From the NCBI GenBank assembly GCA_022376925.1, contig JAIOJX010000004.1, positions 176,047,501-176,111,500 of the forward strand: 64,000 nt of DNA, written 5' to 3'. This stretch comes from Tragulus kanchil (taxonomy: Eukaryota > Chordata > Mammalia > Artiodactyla > Tragulidae). The notes beneath the pieces were generated by a model. That model was not told the DNA's origin and made no database searches. It saw only the letters and a program-made list of their open reading frames with translations. This document shows positions 45,601 through 53,514 of the stretch, piece by piece (position 1 is the stretch's first letter; the number at the start of each line of letters is the position of its first letter). Made by a program: the position numbers and the translations under genes.

Positions 45601-48600
45601 GACAGGCTTCGGGACACGGCGCCCCCATTGCCCTCCCCACAAAATGGGCATGTGTGGTGACGTGGGACACACCTGGCTCCGTTACTTGCCATCTCTGGAC
45701 CTAGGTGAACCTCCTCCCCCCACGCACCTGCTTCCTCATCTGCAAACTGCTTAGGACTGTGATTAAGGCTGTGGGGAGCCCTGCCTGGGAGATGCCCAGA
45801 GCATCCCACTCTGCCTCCCTGTTGCAGACCTTGGTCCTGCCCCTTCCCGGTTCCCAGCTCATCAAGAGGGGAAAGGAAGCGGTGTGCGTGAAAGCACCTG
45901 TTAAAGGCAGGTGCCCCAGACGCTAACTACACAGCACAGCCGTGGGACTCCACACTCTCCGGAGGCCCCCCGCCTCAGCCTGGCTATTCTAGCATCCTAT
46001 GGCCCCTGTTACCATCCCGTGGAGTCTCCAGATCACAGGGAGATCTGATGGAGCAGCAGATGGCAAAGAGGGAGAGAGGACAGGAGTGCCTCCCTTCCCC
46101 ACCACCAAGGCCAGCCAGCAGTCTGTTCTCGTACCCCCACCACCTGGTCCTTCCCCAGGGTCTGGCAAGACTCTCTTGATTGGAAACCGTTCTTTGCTTG
46201 TCACTTTCGGGCACAGCCAAATCGGACGGAGTCTCGGGACCTCCCCAGGGCCTGGCGTGGCTCCCTCCTGCTTCCCAGGAAGCTGTTGCCAGCTAGGCAA
46301 TTCTCGAAGGCACCGAGATTGGCCCAGCCCCGCAGCAGCTGACTGTCAGCAGCCTGGCCCGCGCCTCCACTCTGCACATGGTTCCCGGTCCAACTCAGCA
46401 CACCTGCTTTGGGGCCAGCGCCCCAGTTTCCCCGTGCAGCTGCTCGCCGGGCAGGTCCTCTTCATCCCCTGCATGCCTCTACAGCCAGCCCCGTGGCTCC
46501 CCACACCTGTGTTGTGAGACGGATCCGGCATCGGTGTGCACGGGTGTGTTTTGGGAGGCGGGGTCTTATTCTTCAGACCCGGGAAATGGCCTGGGATTGA
46601 TGTATGGGAGTTTTTGTAAGTTTTTTTCTTTTTTTATAAAGTCTGTGTCCTCAGCGTGGCTGGCTCAGCCCCGGCCTGTCGCCTGCAGCAGCCTCAAAGA
46701 CCATTCCCAAAAGACAGAATCTGGTTTGGGGAAGAAGCCCGCTTACCAGATTCCCGGGCAACTTCTAGGGGCTCCGACGGGCCTGCTGCAGGTCCAGCCC
46801 GGAAGCAGGGCTCACTTTCATCAAGCACCTATCAGCACCCACAGAGCTCCTGCTGGCAAGCTGCCCCTCACAACCACATGGCAATTACACGCCAGTCACA
46901 TGCTCACGGACAACTACCAGCCATCAGCCCCAAGGACGGCAAACCTACAGTGGGTCACTGTGTCAGGGCCTTTGGCGGAAGACCCTCGGCCCGCCCCAGC
47001 CCCTGGCTACCTCCTGCTCTTCCTGCAGCATGCAGAAAAGCCTCTGCTGTCCCACCTCACGTGGTTGTCCCTCTTCTCTGCTGCCTTCGCCACCTGTACC
47101 TTTGTAATCATTACATGCATGCATTCATTCATTCACTCCCTCCTCCTCCATTCCATCCAGGCCATTCCATAGGTCATCCAATGAGAGCCAACTCCAGTCC
47201 AACCCTAGACTAAATGCAAAGGACTTTTGACCACCACCTGGTCCTTCCCCAGGGTCTGGCAAGACTCTCTTGATTGGAAACCGTTCTTTGCTTGTCACTT
47301 TCGGGCACAGCCAAATCGGACGGAGTCTCGGGACCTCCCCAGGGCCTGGCGTGGCTCCCTCCTGCTTCCCAGGAAGCTGTTGCCAGCTAGGCAATTCTCG
47401 AAGGCACCGAGATTGGCCCAGCCCCGCAGCAGCTGACTGTCAGCAGCCTGGCCCGCGCCTCCACTCTGCACATGGTTCCCGGTCCAACTCAGCACACCTG
47501 CTTTGGGGCCAGCGCCCCAGTTTCCCCGTGCAGCTGCTCGCCGGGCAGGTCCTCTTCATCCCCTGCATGCCTCTACAGCCAGCCCCGTGGCTCCCCACAC
47601 CTGTGTTGTGAGACGGATCCGGCATCGGTGTGCACGGGTGTGTTTTGGGAGGCGGGGTCTTATTCTTCAGACCCGGGAAATGGCCTGGGATTGATGTATG
47701 GGAGTTTTTGTAAGTTTTTTTCTTTTTTTATAAAGTCTGTGTCCTCAGCGTGGCTGGCTCAGCCCCGGCCTGTCGCCTGCAGCAGCCTCAAAGACCATTC
47801 CCAAAAGACAGAATCTGGTTTGGGGAAGAAGCCCGCTTACCAGATTCCCGGGCAACTTCTAGGGGCTCCGACGGGCCTGCTGCAGGTCCAGCCCGGAAGC
47901 AGGGCTCACTTTCATCAAGCACCTATCAGCACCCACAGAGCTCCTGCTGGCAAGCTGCCCCTCACAACCACATGGCAATTACACGCCAGTCACATGCTCA
48001 CGGACAACTACCAGCCATCAGCCCCAAGGACGGCAAACCTACAGTGGGTCACTGTGTCAGGGCCTTTGGCGGAAGACCCTCGGCCCGCCCCAGCCCCTGG
48101 CTACCTCCTGCTCTTCCTGCAGCATGCAGAAAAGCCTCTGCTGTCCCACCTCACGTGGTTGTCCCTCTTCTCTGCTGCCTTCGCCACCTGTACCTTTGTA
48201 ATCATTACATGCATGCATTCATTCATTCACTCCCTCCCTCCCTCCATTCCATCCAGGCCATTCCATAGGTCATCCAATGAGAGCCAACTCCAGTCCAACC
48301 CTAGACTAAATGCAAAGGACACTTCTGGACCCCAGACAAGGTGCTGGTCCCCCAGGACCACTGTCTGGGGAGAAGGCCCGACAAGTCCTGAAAGACCTCC
48401 AGAGCACAGGGCGCATGCAGCCCTGGAGGTGAATTCGGCAGCTCCACCCTCTGCCCCTGGAACTCCCCTGGTCTGGCCATGCCAACGTCGGACTGGCAGC
48501 TGGCCCATTCTGCCTCCCAGCTGGATGACCCCTGTGAGCGTCAGTGTTCTCAGGAAGGCAGGAACAGGCCCTACCTTGGTGGGTCACTTTGATGTTTATA

Positions 48601-49991
48601 CAAAAGCGTGGACACAAATTACCTGGCCTTGAAAATAGGCCAGCTCCCACCCTTCCTCAGGCGAGGAGCTGTGTTTTGTCGATTTCTGTGCCCCGATGGA
48701 CCTAGTATAACAAGGCAGGCCGCAATGAATGAATGAATGAACACAAGCCTCCCTGTGAGGCATTTGTTACTCAGAGCAATCACCTTTCTCCCCACTGTGA
48801 GGCTGCTCCCTTGGCGCAGCAGCTGACCTCCAACCCCACAAACAGCTCTAGTGTGGGCCCCAGGCACAGGGGTAGGCTATTATGAGACCTTCTTCTACAC
48901 CAGCAACAGGGATTGGAGGAGGGCTGTCCGAAGGCAGAGATGAGCTCAGGATGGGGTCACAGCAGGATGTAACTCATACATGCCATCCTGCCTGCATGGT
49001 TCCTGGGGCTCCTCCTCAGCTCCCAGCCTCTCAGGGCCCTGAGAGCAGAGGATCTGCCTGCACACCCCCTGCTGGGAGCCACCTGCCCCATCCCTGCTCC
49101 AGGGAGAGCCACTGTGCATCCGACTCGGCTCTGGCTTAGTCCCCACAGGACCAGCACCCCCCAGGCCCGTGCCAAGCCAGGGCCCTGGTGCTTTCTTCTA
49201 CAGGGGGATGAAGAGCCTTGTCTTTGTCTGGTCCAGGGACCCCACCCCTCTGCTGGGAAGCTGGCAGCAGGGGGAGGGGGCCTTTCCAGAATATAGCACC
49301 TGCCTTCCGGGCTTAGTGGGGATCCAGGGCGTGGGGAGGCTCTTCCTTCCGGAGCTGGAATCTTTCTCAGCCCCCAGCCCTTAGCAGCCTTTAAGACCCC
49401 ACCCCCATCAGCAGAGGCAATTTCAGCCCACCCTAGCTGCAGCCCCTGGCTCTCGGGGAAGAAATTACAAAAGATAGCTTAGTACTTTCCCATTCACAGA
49501 AGCAAAGGGCCCTGGGATTCCCTTTCCTCCATTCCAGTCCTCGGGAGTTCCCCTGGAGACCACCAGCTGGTGCCCGGCTCAGCGTGTGCCAGCCAGTTGG
49601 GGGCGGGGCGGGGCGGTCTATGTGTGGGCGCACAGGTCTCTGATCCGGCAGCTGTAGGTGGTCCCGATCCTGTGCGTGGCGTGCATGTGTGTGCATGTCT
49701 TGGCGTGCTCCAGCGTGGGTCTTGGTGTGCTCCAGGGCGCACCTAGGTGCCTGCTTGCTTGTCTGGGGGTCTCCGAATCTCTCCGCGTTTCCGTATGTAC
49801 CTTTCTCCGGGCTTGTACATCTTGGGGCGTGTGCCACCGTGTGTCCGTGCATATGGCACCGCGCGTGGGCTCCTCGGTGCATCCACCCACCCCCCTCCCC
49901 CGGCGGTGGCATCTCCAGCCAGGCTTCTAGGGGCCGCAGCTTCCTCCCGGCGCGCGCCGGTGGCCCAACCGGCCTCCTTACCTTTGGACAT
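21617..49991 (-). CDS. SEPTIN3: SEPTIN3, neuronal septin 3 (complete, 11 coding exons)
   Basis: Septins are GTP-binding proteins that polymerise into filaments at membranes; septin 3 is a neuronal, presynaptically enriched member of the SEPT3/9/12 group. Coding exons run right to left: 49982-49991, 42628-42819, 40707-40835, 38907-38988, 36256-36393, 33227-33344, 32290-32385, 27885-27984, 25280-25331, 24912-25005 and 21617-21682 (or its twin 22736-22801). Lengths sum to 1,077 nt, giving 358 residues plus stop, and all GT-AG junctions keep phase. Visible motifs are the basic stretch MRKKTMK (about 51-57), the P-loop GQSGLGKS (68-75), the DTPG switch (125-128), AKAD (207-210), and the septin-unique element from about 280 to 330. 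There is no C-terminal coiled coil, as expected for this group. Ser91 in RKAS is the known cGMP-dependent kinase site of the family. Three exons are affected by assembly duplications. Identification rests on near-complete agreement with mammalian septin 3; septin 9 and 12 fit less well. Confidence 0.97.
22736..22801 (-). CDS. SEPTIN3: SEPTIN3 terminal coding exon 11, right copy (false duplicate?)
   Basis: Identical coding content, acceptor and stop to 21617-21682, at an offset of 1,119 bp. This copy is contiguous with the upstream intron. Since the two copies belong to one unmerged overlap, only one terminal exon should exist. Confidence 0.85.
   Translation of the reverse strand, partial: GEGLLGTVLPPVPATPCPTAE
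24684..24745 (+). repeat. (CA)n microsatellite, interrupted
   Basis: CACACGCACACACACACG-type runs interrupted by GAGTGTGCATGCG and CTCTCG; just downstream of the SEPTIN3 alternative stop. Confidence 0.9.
24870..25005 (-). CDS. SEPTIN3: SEPTIN3 alternative last exon (read-through C-terminus)
   Basis: When the exon 10 donor is not used, the open frame continues after GGLPP as [13 protein letters not shown] and meets TGA at 24872-24870. I recall a shorter human septin 3 isoform with a closely similar tail. It would give a protein of 350 residues. The in-frame extension through a functional donor is seen directly; isoform use is inferred. Confidence 0.8.
24912..25005 (-). CDS. SEPTIN3: SEPTIN3 coding exon 10 (spliced form)
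   Basis: 94 nt from TGTCCCTCAG to CTACCTCCG|GTGAGC. It encodes [18 protein letters not shown] and [13 protein letters not shown], the last helix of the G domain fold. If the donor is used, the message joins the terminal exon (GEGLLGTVL...). If it is not used, translation continues to a nearby stop (see 24870-25005). Confidence 0.95.
25280..25331 (-). CDS. SEPTIN3: SEPTIN3 coding exon 9
   Basis: 52 nt from acceptor GTTCACAG to donor ATCAG|GTAAGA. It encodes [16 protein letters not shown], with split residues Val289 and Arg306. It is a short exon that automated gene finders could miss; the phase arithmetic requires it. Confidence 0.94.
25901..26150 (+). mobile_element. CHR-type SINE (also at 26998-27246)
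   Basis: GGGGCTTCCTTGGTGGACCA head, GGTTTGATCCCTGGTCC B box, CCAAGACTCCGCCCAGCC end. Its intact head sits 580 bases right of SEPTIN3 exon 9. Confidence 0.87.
26176..26320 (+). repeat. MIR-like ancient SINE (twin at 27273-27416)
   Basis: ATAATGGGATGAACTTGACT, AATCCAGGTTTCACCACTAA and TGATCCTGGGCAGGACACTG match the general MIR pattern. Similar relics are at 18370-18480, 28135-28290, 29690-29765, 42940-42990, 57560-57700 and 58960-59080. Confidence 0.6.
27885..27984 (-). CDS. SEPTIN3: SEPTIN3 coding exon 8
   Basis: 100 nt from TTTGTCAG to GAAG|GTAATT. It encodes [30 protein letters not shown] and IIE. The acceptor was placed before CAG rather than three bases later, because the family has Gln before [13 protein letters not shown] lies at the G5 position and GRKTPWG begins the septin-unique element. 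It sits just right of duplication 5 and is single-copy. Confidence 0.95.
28608..28785 (+). mobile_element. CHR-type SINE, 5'-damaged
   Basis: Recognisable from AAGAATCTGCCTTCCAATGC, TTCAATCCCTGGTGAG and GCAACTGAGATTAGATAG; the A box is largely gone. It immediately precedes SINE-X copy 7. Confidence 0.7.
28792..29138 (+). mobile_element. SINE-X copy 7, young long-tail form
   Basis: Nearly consensus body with intact CpGs (GGGCGCCGGTTCGAGCCC, TGCCGCGGAGCGGCTGG), the AATAGAAGTGGCC block, a C-rich spacer and (AATA)n. Confidence 0.9.
29240..29506 (-). mobile_element. SINE-X copy 8, old
   Basis: Reverse copy with many CpG to TpG/CpA changes (for example CAGTGCCCCTTGCACTGCA kept, body CpGs lost); about 100 bp from copy 7 in inverted orientation. 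Confidence 0.85.
29936..30280 (+). mobile_element. BovB LINE 3' end (also at 31057-31401)
   Basis: GGGAGAAGACTCCTGAGAGC to GGGGTCGCAATCGGACACC, covering only the 3' tail of the LINE; repeated by duplication 6. Confidence 0.88.
30299..30561 (-). mobile_element. SINE-X copy 9 (also at 31420-31682)
   Basis: Reverse copy with a 3' poly-T edge, GGGCCGCTTCTATTGGTC to CACCAGGGAAGCCCTG. CpG-rich and therefore young; faces copy 10 twenty-eight bases away. Confidence 0.9.
30589..30768 (+). mobile_element. SINE-X copy 10, internally deleted (also at 31710-31889)
   Basis: Head and B-box upstream half are joined directly to the 3' third: GCAAGGGGCACTGGT is followed at once by GGGAGGCCCACACGGGCC, so the central GC-rich body is missing. 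The long-tail C-rich spacer and poly-A are intact. Confidence 0.88.
32290..32385 (-). CDS. SEPTIN3: SEPTIN3 coding exon 7
   Basis: 96 nt, exactly 32 codons (phase 0 at both ends), from CCTCTAG to the donor GTAGGT. It encodes [15 protein letters not shown] followed by [17 protein letters not shown], the acidic segment typical of the septin 3 group between G4 and the septin-unique element. Confidence 0.96.
33227..33344 (-). CDS. SEPTIN3: SEPTIN3 coding exon 6 (AKAD / G4)
   Basis: 118 nt, acceptor GGGCCCCAG and donor CAGAGG|GTGAGA. It encodes [16 protein letters not shown], then [17 protein letters not shown] and SEFKQR. A207-D210 is the G4 AKAD motif that gives guanine specificity. Confidence 0.96.
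33589..33853 (-). mobile_element. SINE-X copy 11
   Basis: Reverse copy GGGGCCACTTCTATTGGTC to CACCAGGGAAGCCCCTG, 245 bp upstream of SEPTIN3 exon 6 (in intron 5). Confidence 0.9.
34019..34318 (-). mobile_element. SINE-X copy 12 (worn ghost at 35201-35426)
   Basis: Reverse copy with (ATTT)n, GGGCGGGGGTCGGG spacer and an intact head; a 20-bp body segment is missing relative to siblings at GTGATTGGACACACGGC. The ghost copy has many errors because it is the left end of a contig overlap. Confidence 0.9.
34093..36290. repeat. Direct tandem duplication 7 (unit about 1,108 bp) with worn junction
   Basis: 34093 to about 35162 is repeated at about 35201-36290. Both inner edges are degraded: the left copy loses 14 bases of SEPTIN3 exon 5/intron and then runs into about 35 bases of unmatched sequence including an eight-G run, and the right copy's first 130 bases carry many mismatches. 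The interior is essentially identical. Confidence 0.95.
35132..35162 (-). pseudogene. SEPTIN3: Truncated ghost of SEPTIN3 exon 5 end and donor
   Basis: About 30 bases match the 3' end of exon 5. Relative to 36235-36300, a 14-base segment that includes the splice donor is missing, one G has been dropped, and then homology stops abruptly. It marks the worn right end of the first copy of duplication 7 and cannot act as an exon. Confidence 0.75.
36256..36393 (-). CDS. SEPTIN3: SEPTIN3 coding exon 5
   Basis: 138 nt, acceptor CTCCACCAG and donor TC|GTATGT. It encodes [15 protein letters not shown], then [17 protein letters not shown] and [11 protein letters not shown]. Ser184 is split with exon 6. 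This exon lies just inside the right edge of duplication 7, and a broken fragment of it recurs near 35132-35162. Confidence 0.95.
36777..37106 (+). mobile_element. SINE-X copy 13, full-length
   Basis: Close to consensus from GGGCTTCCCTGGTGGTCCA through the C-rich spacer to (AATA)n. Flanking AGAATTAGAACAGAG at about 36760-36775 and 37107-37121 is a target-site duplication. Confidence 0.92.
37137..37336 (+). mobile_element. Bov-tA-type SINE
   Basis: GGGCTTCCCAGATGATGCTG head, GGTTCATTTCCTGGACTGG, and GTCACAGTCAGACACAAACT end. Confidence 0.87.
37490..38066 (+). mobile_element. LTR-like fragment related to the two LTRs at 6.8-8.0 kb
   Basis: The stretch TTGCACCTCCCTCTACTTAG then AAAAGCACTAAAATC (37857-37890) and the downstream leader-like region resemble the LTRs at 6764-8014, at lower identity. 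Boundaries are uncertain; the left part may be unrelated. Confidence 0.4.
38068..38277 (-). mobile_element. Bov-tA-type SINE
   Basis: TGCTCAGTAGCTAAATCATG to GCCACCAGGGAAGCCCA, reverse orientation; in SEPTIN3 intron 4. Confidence 0.9.
38368..38395 (+). repeat. (TG)n microsatellite
   Basis: Pure TG run of about 12 units in SEPTIN3 intron 4. Confidence 0.93.
38907..38988 (-). CDS. SEPTIN3: SEPTIN3 coding exon 4 (switch II / G3)
   Basis: 82 nt between CATCTCCCCAG and the donor GTATGT. It encodes [20 protein letters not shown] and then QINNEN. D125-G128 form the G3 DxxG motif that coordinates Mg2+ and gamma-phosphate. The final TG pairs with the first C of exon 5 to make Cys138. Confidence 0.95.
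39211..39385 (+). mobile_element. CHR-2-type SINE
   Basis: GGGACTTCCCTGGTGGTCCA to CCTGGTATAGCCAAAAAAAA; duplication 8 begins at its 3' edge. Confidence 0.88.
39620..39747 (-). pseudogene. SEPTIN3: Duplicate of SEPTIN3 exon 3 with a 1-base deletion (assembly ghost)
   Basis: 128 nt and otherwise identical to 40707-40835. One G is missing from a GGG run (plus strand near 39710), which shifts frame in the codons for TLFK. Acceptor and donor are intact, so a gene predictor could choose it or call two exons. The frameshift plus the surrounding 1,087-bp duplication suggest an unpolished overlap rather than a real second exon. Confidence 0.85.
40707..40835 (-). CDS. SEPTIN3: SEPTIN3 coding exon 3, intact copy (P-loop)
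   Basis: 129 nt from acceptor CACTGTAG to donor CATG|GTGAGG. It encodes [14 protein letters not shown], which completes the GTPase P-loop, and then [11 protein letters not shown] with Ser91. This is the in-frame member of a pair created by duplication 8; the other copy lacks one base. It should be used as the reference exon. Confidence 0.95.
41345..41695 (+). mobile_element. BovB LINE 3' end (partial twin at 40258-40472)
   Basis: Full 3' tail from TGGTGCTGGAGAAGACTCCT to GTCAGACACGACTCAGTGAC. The left copy made by duplication 8 stops two-thirds through. Confidence 0.88.
42628..42819 (-). CDS. SEPTIN3: SEPTIN3 coding exon 2 (N-terminal region, start of G domain)
   Basis: 192 nt, entered in phase 1 after CTTTGCAG and left at VVG|GTACAG. 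It encodes the N-terminal proline-rich segment ([16 protein letters not shown]), then [13 protein letters not shown], the basic MRKKTMK stretch thought to contact phosphoinositides in septins, and the strand FDFNIMVV leading to the P-loop. It is single-copy in the window. Confidence 0.96.
43128..43490 (-). mobile_element. MER5A-like hAT DNA-transposon relic with nested SINE (twin at 44212-44574)
   Basis: Two halves, 43128-43249 and 43379-43490, look like an old mammalian MER5A (CACTACTGACATTTTAGGCC in one, CAGTAGTAGCCCCAACTG in the other, ending near TTGAGAACCACTGAG). A Bov-tA fragment splits them. Confidence 0.65.
43250..43378 (-). mobile_element. Bov-tA-type SINE, 5'-truncated, with 10-bp target duplication
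   Basis: GCATGGCTCATCACTCAGTC to CCCTTTCCTTCTCCACTA. CAGATGCCAG at 43240-43249 and 43379-43388 flanks it, proving insertion into the older relic. Also present at 44334-44462 through duplication 9. Confidence 0.85.
43617..43795 (+). mobile_element. CHR-type SINE, decayed (twin at 44701-44879)
   Basis: CTGGCACTTGCCTGATGATT head (A box lost), GGGTTCAGTCCCTGGTAGG, end ACCTGACGCAGCAAATG and poly-T. Confidence 0.75.
45000..45158 (-). mobile_element. CHR-type SINE fragment
   Basis: TGTTTGGCTGCCCTGCACAG to GACCCACCAGGGAAATTCC in reverse. The left twin (43916-43982) stops at the duplication 9 junction after GCCCTGCAC. Confidence 0.78.
45400..45563 (+). mobile_element. CHR-2-type SINE
   Basis: GGGACCTCCCTGGTGCTTCA to ATCCAGTGCAGCCAAATAC; SEPTIN3 intron 1. 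Confidence 0.86.
45564..49880 (-). other. SEPTIN3 intron 1, unique GC-rich part
   Basis: Apart from duplication 10, a C-rich stretch and a TGAA repeat at 48727-48742, I see no exon or transposon. It is notably SINE-poor compared with the rest of the window, which is common near promoters. Confidence 0.6.
46137..48324. repeat. Direct tandem duplication 10 (unit about 1,094 bp)
   Basis: 46137-47230 is repeated at 47231-48324. The main difference is the CCCTC repeat near 47145/48237. It lies in SEPTIN3 intron 1 and I see no gene in it; its long plus-strand open frames look like GC-rich chance. Confidence 0.96.
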
Positions 49992-50600
49992 GAATCCTCC
50001 TTTGTCTCCGTTCCTCCGGGAAGATGCTCAGGGAGCGGAGCTGCAAGGCTGAGCGGGACGCGGGCTCCTCCTGGGCCGAGCAGCCCCTGCAGCCAGCCGG
50101 GCCTCGCCCCTCCGCGCTCTCCGCCCACCCGCCCGGCCCGCGGCCCGGCCGCGCCGCCCCTGCGCCCCGCGCCGCCGCGCCCGCCCGAGACTTCGACTCC
50201 GCTGGCTCGGCGCAGCGCTGCCCCTGCCCGCGCGCACGGATGCCGCCGCCGCCGCCGCTGCCACCCGCACCACGTGACCTGCGCGCCGCCCGCCCCGCCG
50301 GGGGCCCCTCCCCCTCCCACGGCGTCTGCGCCCGCACCCGCTCTCTGCCCGCCCGCACGCGGGAGCGGGCACCCAGCGCCGGCCGCCGGGAAGGCGCGCG
50401 GGGGCGCTCGGCCTGCAGCTTCGAGACGCCGGGGCGGGGACGCTGGCCGCATCCCGCTCTCGCTTCCTCCCCCTGGATCCCGCTCCTGGCCGCTTCCCCT
50501 CTGGGCTGGGGTGGGGCGGGGGCGCAGGGACCGCGGACAGCTGCGGGAAGCGGCGCGCGAGGATGAGTCACGCGGTGGTTGGGATGGTGGGCCGGTTGCA
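49880..50600 (-). promoter_or_regulatory. CpG-island promoter of SEPTIN3
   Basis: Very CpG- and GC-rich sequence covers coding exon 1 and about 600 bases upstream of it. It contains repeated GGGCGGGG/CCGCCC boxes, a CACGTG E-box near 50273, and a TGAGTCA AP-1-like site near 50563. There is no TATA box at a sensible spacing. The transcription start is inferred to lie somewhere between 50030 and 50400 and cannot be fixed from sequence. It is the densest CpG region in the window. Confidence 0.8.
49982..49991 (-). CDS. SEPTIN3: SEPTIN3 coding exon 1 (MSK + first base of Gly4)
   Basis: Ten coding bases, ATG TCC AAA G, are followed by the donor GTAAGG. They supply Met-Ser-Lys and the first base of Gly4, which exon 2 completes. 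The start was chosen because MSKGLPETR is the known septin 3 N-terminus and because the site lies inside a CpG island. Intron 1 is about 7.2 kb and carries duplications 9 and 10. Confidence 0.92.
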
Positions 50601-51203
50601 TGCGGTTCTGCCCAGGTGCAGCGGCCTGCAGAGCCCTGCCTGATTCCGGAGCCCGGGCTCCAGGGCTGCCTCTGGGATGAGGAGCCCTATGACCTTGAAC
50701 TGGCCAGGAACTTTCTTTGCCGGGCCTCAAAGCACCGGTCAGTAAAACACTCTGCCTTGCATTGAATCCACATGAATGGACGGCATATGGCCAGGCCTCG
50801 TGGGGCACAGGAATGAGGACCATCGACTATGTCCTCAAAGAGCTCTGGGTCTGGTGGGGTAAGACAGAAAGCTGGACTGTCCTCATACAGGGGGCGGGGT
50901 GTGCGCAGTGAACCCGCAGTGAGAGCGCAGGGAGGTGCCCCCAGGGGAGAGGCTTGTAGGGTTTCTTAGAGGGGGTGAGGGCCAAGATGGAAAAGCAAAT
51001 GTAGGTGGGAGGGAAGAAGGGAGCACCAGAGGTGAGAAGACCAGAGGTGAGAACTGGGTGGTGCTGGGGAGGACGGAGCTCCTGGGTGCAGTGAAGCAGA
51101 GAAAATTCCAGACAGGGATATAGAGCTAAGAGGCTGGCGAAGTCCACAGCTTTGGAGGCAAGGCTAAGGAACTGGACTGTACAAGAAGGTAACGGTGAGT
51201 CAC

Positions 51204-53514
51204 CAAGTAAATAAATTAAATACATAAGTCTTAAGAAGAGGAATGGCATTCTCACCTTAAAAAATACCCTCTTCCCCCTCTTTCCAGCTCTACCTAAGGA
51301 TAATCCATCCCGTACACCCTGGCCCCATCAGCAGCCCGCTGCAACCTCAGCCCGGCTCTCTGCGTTTACCTCTCATTTCTCTGGCCGGGTCCAGCCTGGT
51401 GCGCTCCGTGGCCCCGTCCATGGCAGCGTCTGCCGGAGCGTGGTCCGGGGCTGCGTCTGCGCTCCGGCTCAGCACGGATGGGTGGGCGGCAGTGTCTGAT
51501 GTCGTCTGGTTAATGACACTGTCCAGTGTGGGCTCACCAGCAGCGCGACCTGGGGGGACTGGCACAGCCGACCCCATGGCTGTGCCCAGCCTGTGTGGGT
51601 CCAGAGCAGGAGGACTCGGAGTCATGCCCAGCCCGGCTGTGTTCACTGTGGCCGACAGGCCTGCGTCTGACCTGGCTGTGCCCAGCGTGACCGGCTCTGG
51701 GGGTGCCAGTTCCGTGGCTTCCCCCGCTGGGGCGGCATGTGGCTTGGCTGTGCCTGCTGCAGCCATGGCTTTGCCCGGCGTATCCGGGTCTGGGGTTACC
51801 AAGTCCGTGCCTGCGCCTGGCATGGCCGTGCCTGCTGCAGCCAAGGCCACAGCAGAGCCCAGTTTGGTATCCAGATGAGGGGACTCCGTGCCTGTGGCCA
51901 GGCGGCATGTGTTTGGCGAAGCCAGGCTGACAGTCAGGCCAGGTCTGTTGGTGGCTATTGTGGAGAAACGGCAGACGGTGCCTGGCCTCACGTCCAGAGC
52001 AGCGAGGTCCATGGCCATCACAGGCCCTGTGGGAGGGGAGGCCCTCTGGAGATGCAGCCGGGGTCTCGAATACCCCTGGACCGGGGCTTGCCTCTTCCCG
52101 GAGAAGCTCTGGCCGGCGCGTGTGCAGTCGCTGGGCCAGGGTGCCTCAGACCCATGGAGCCCGAGCTTGCAGGACCTGGTGAACTCGGAGCTAGCCGGGA
52201 CTGGAACGGCAGGGTCAGGTATGAACGCACCAGGGGCTTCTCTACTGTGGGCATCCTGCTGGGTTTGGCCAGACCCGGCCCCCGTGGACCCTGCCCCTGG
52301 CCAGATGATGAGCCAGGAGTGGGAGCCTCTGCTCCGCGTGGCCACTTCCTGCCAAGTAAATAAATTAAATACATAAGTCTTAAGAAGAGGAATGGCATTC
52401 TCACCTTAAAAATACCTCTTCCCCTCTTTCCAGCTCTACCTAAGGATAATCCATCCCGTACACCCTGGCCCCATCAGCAGCCCGCTGCAACCTCAGCCCG
52501 GCTCTCTGCGTTTACCTCTCATTTCTCTGGCCGGGTCCAGCCTGGTGCGCCCGTGGCCCGTCCATGGCAGCGTCTGCCGGAGCGTGGTCCGGGGCTGCGT
52601 CTGCGCTCCGGCTCAGCACGGATGGGTGGGCGGCAGTGTCTGATGTCGTCTGGTTAATGACACTGTCCAGTGTGGGCTCACCAGCAGCGCGACCTGGGGG
52701 GACTGGCACAGCCGACCCCATGGCTGTGCCCAGCCTGTGTGGGTCCAGAGCAGGAGGACTCGGAGTCATGCCCAGCCCGGCTGTGTTCACTGTGGCCGAC
52801 AGGCCTGCGTCTGACCTGGCTGTGCCCAGCGTGACCGGCTCTGGGGGTGCCAGTTCCGTGGCTTCCCCCGCTGGGGCGGCATGTGGCTTGGCTGTGCCTG
52901 CTGCAGCCATGGCTTTGCCCGGCGTATCCGGGTCTGGGGTTACCAAGTCCGTGCCTGCGCCTGGCATGGCCGTGCCTGCTGCAGCCAAGGCCACAGCAGA
53001 GCCCAGTTTGGTATCCAGATGAGGGGACTCCGTGCCTGTGGCCAGGCGGCATGTGTTTGGCGAAGCCAGGCTGACAGTCAGGCCAGGTCTGTTGGTGGCT
53101 ATTGTGGAGAAACGGCAGACGGTGCCTGGCCTCACGTCCAGAGCAGCGAGGTCCATGGCCATCACAGGCCCTGTGGGAGGGGAGGCCCTCTGGAGATGCA
53201 GCCGGGGTCTCGGAATACCCCTGGACCGGGGCTTGCCTCTTCCCGGAGAAGCTCTGGCCGGCGCGTGTGCAGTCGCTGGGCCAGGGTGCCTCAGACCCAT
53301 GGAGCCCGAGCTTGCAGGACCTGGTGAACTCGGAGCTAGCCGGGACTGGAACGGCAGGGTCAGGTATGAACGCACCAGGGGCTTCTCTACTGTGGGCATC
53401 CTGCTGGGTTTGGCCAGACCTGGGTTCCCTGGGCCCTCAGCGTGGACCCTGCCCCCTGGCCCAGATGATGAGCCAGGAGTGGGCAGCCTCCCTGCTCCGT
53501 GCGTGGCCACTTCC
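51204..53514. repeat. Direct tandem duplication 11 (unit about 1,149 bp)
   Basis: 51204-52352 is repeated at 52353 to about 53514. The right copy's first 220 bases lack bases in at least five homopolymer runs. The left copy's last 300 bases lack a G near 52070 and several bases near 52270-52345. It interrupts the candidate long exon. Confidence 0.97.

Noticed and set aside
47472..48632. 386-codon plus-strand open frame
   Set aside because: It lies in SEPTIN3 intron 1, is partly repeated at 46378-47172 by duplication 10, reads low-complexity Ser/Pro-rich sequence, and has no recognisable domain. GC-rich chance frame.
49689..50765. Long open frames on both strands over 49.4-50.8 kb (339 and 358 codons)
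   Set aside because: These are by-products of CpG-island composition across the SEPTIN3 promoter. The real coding content there is the 10-base exon 1.
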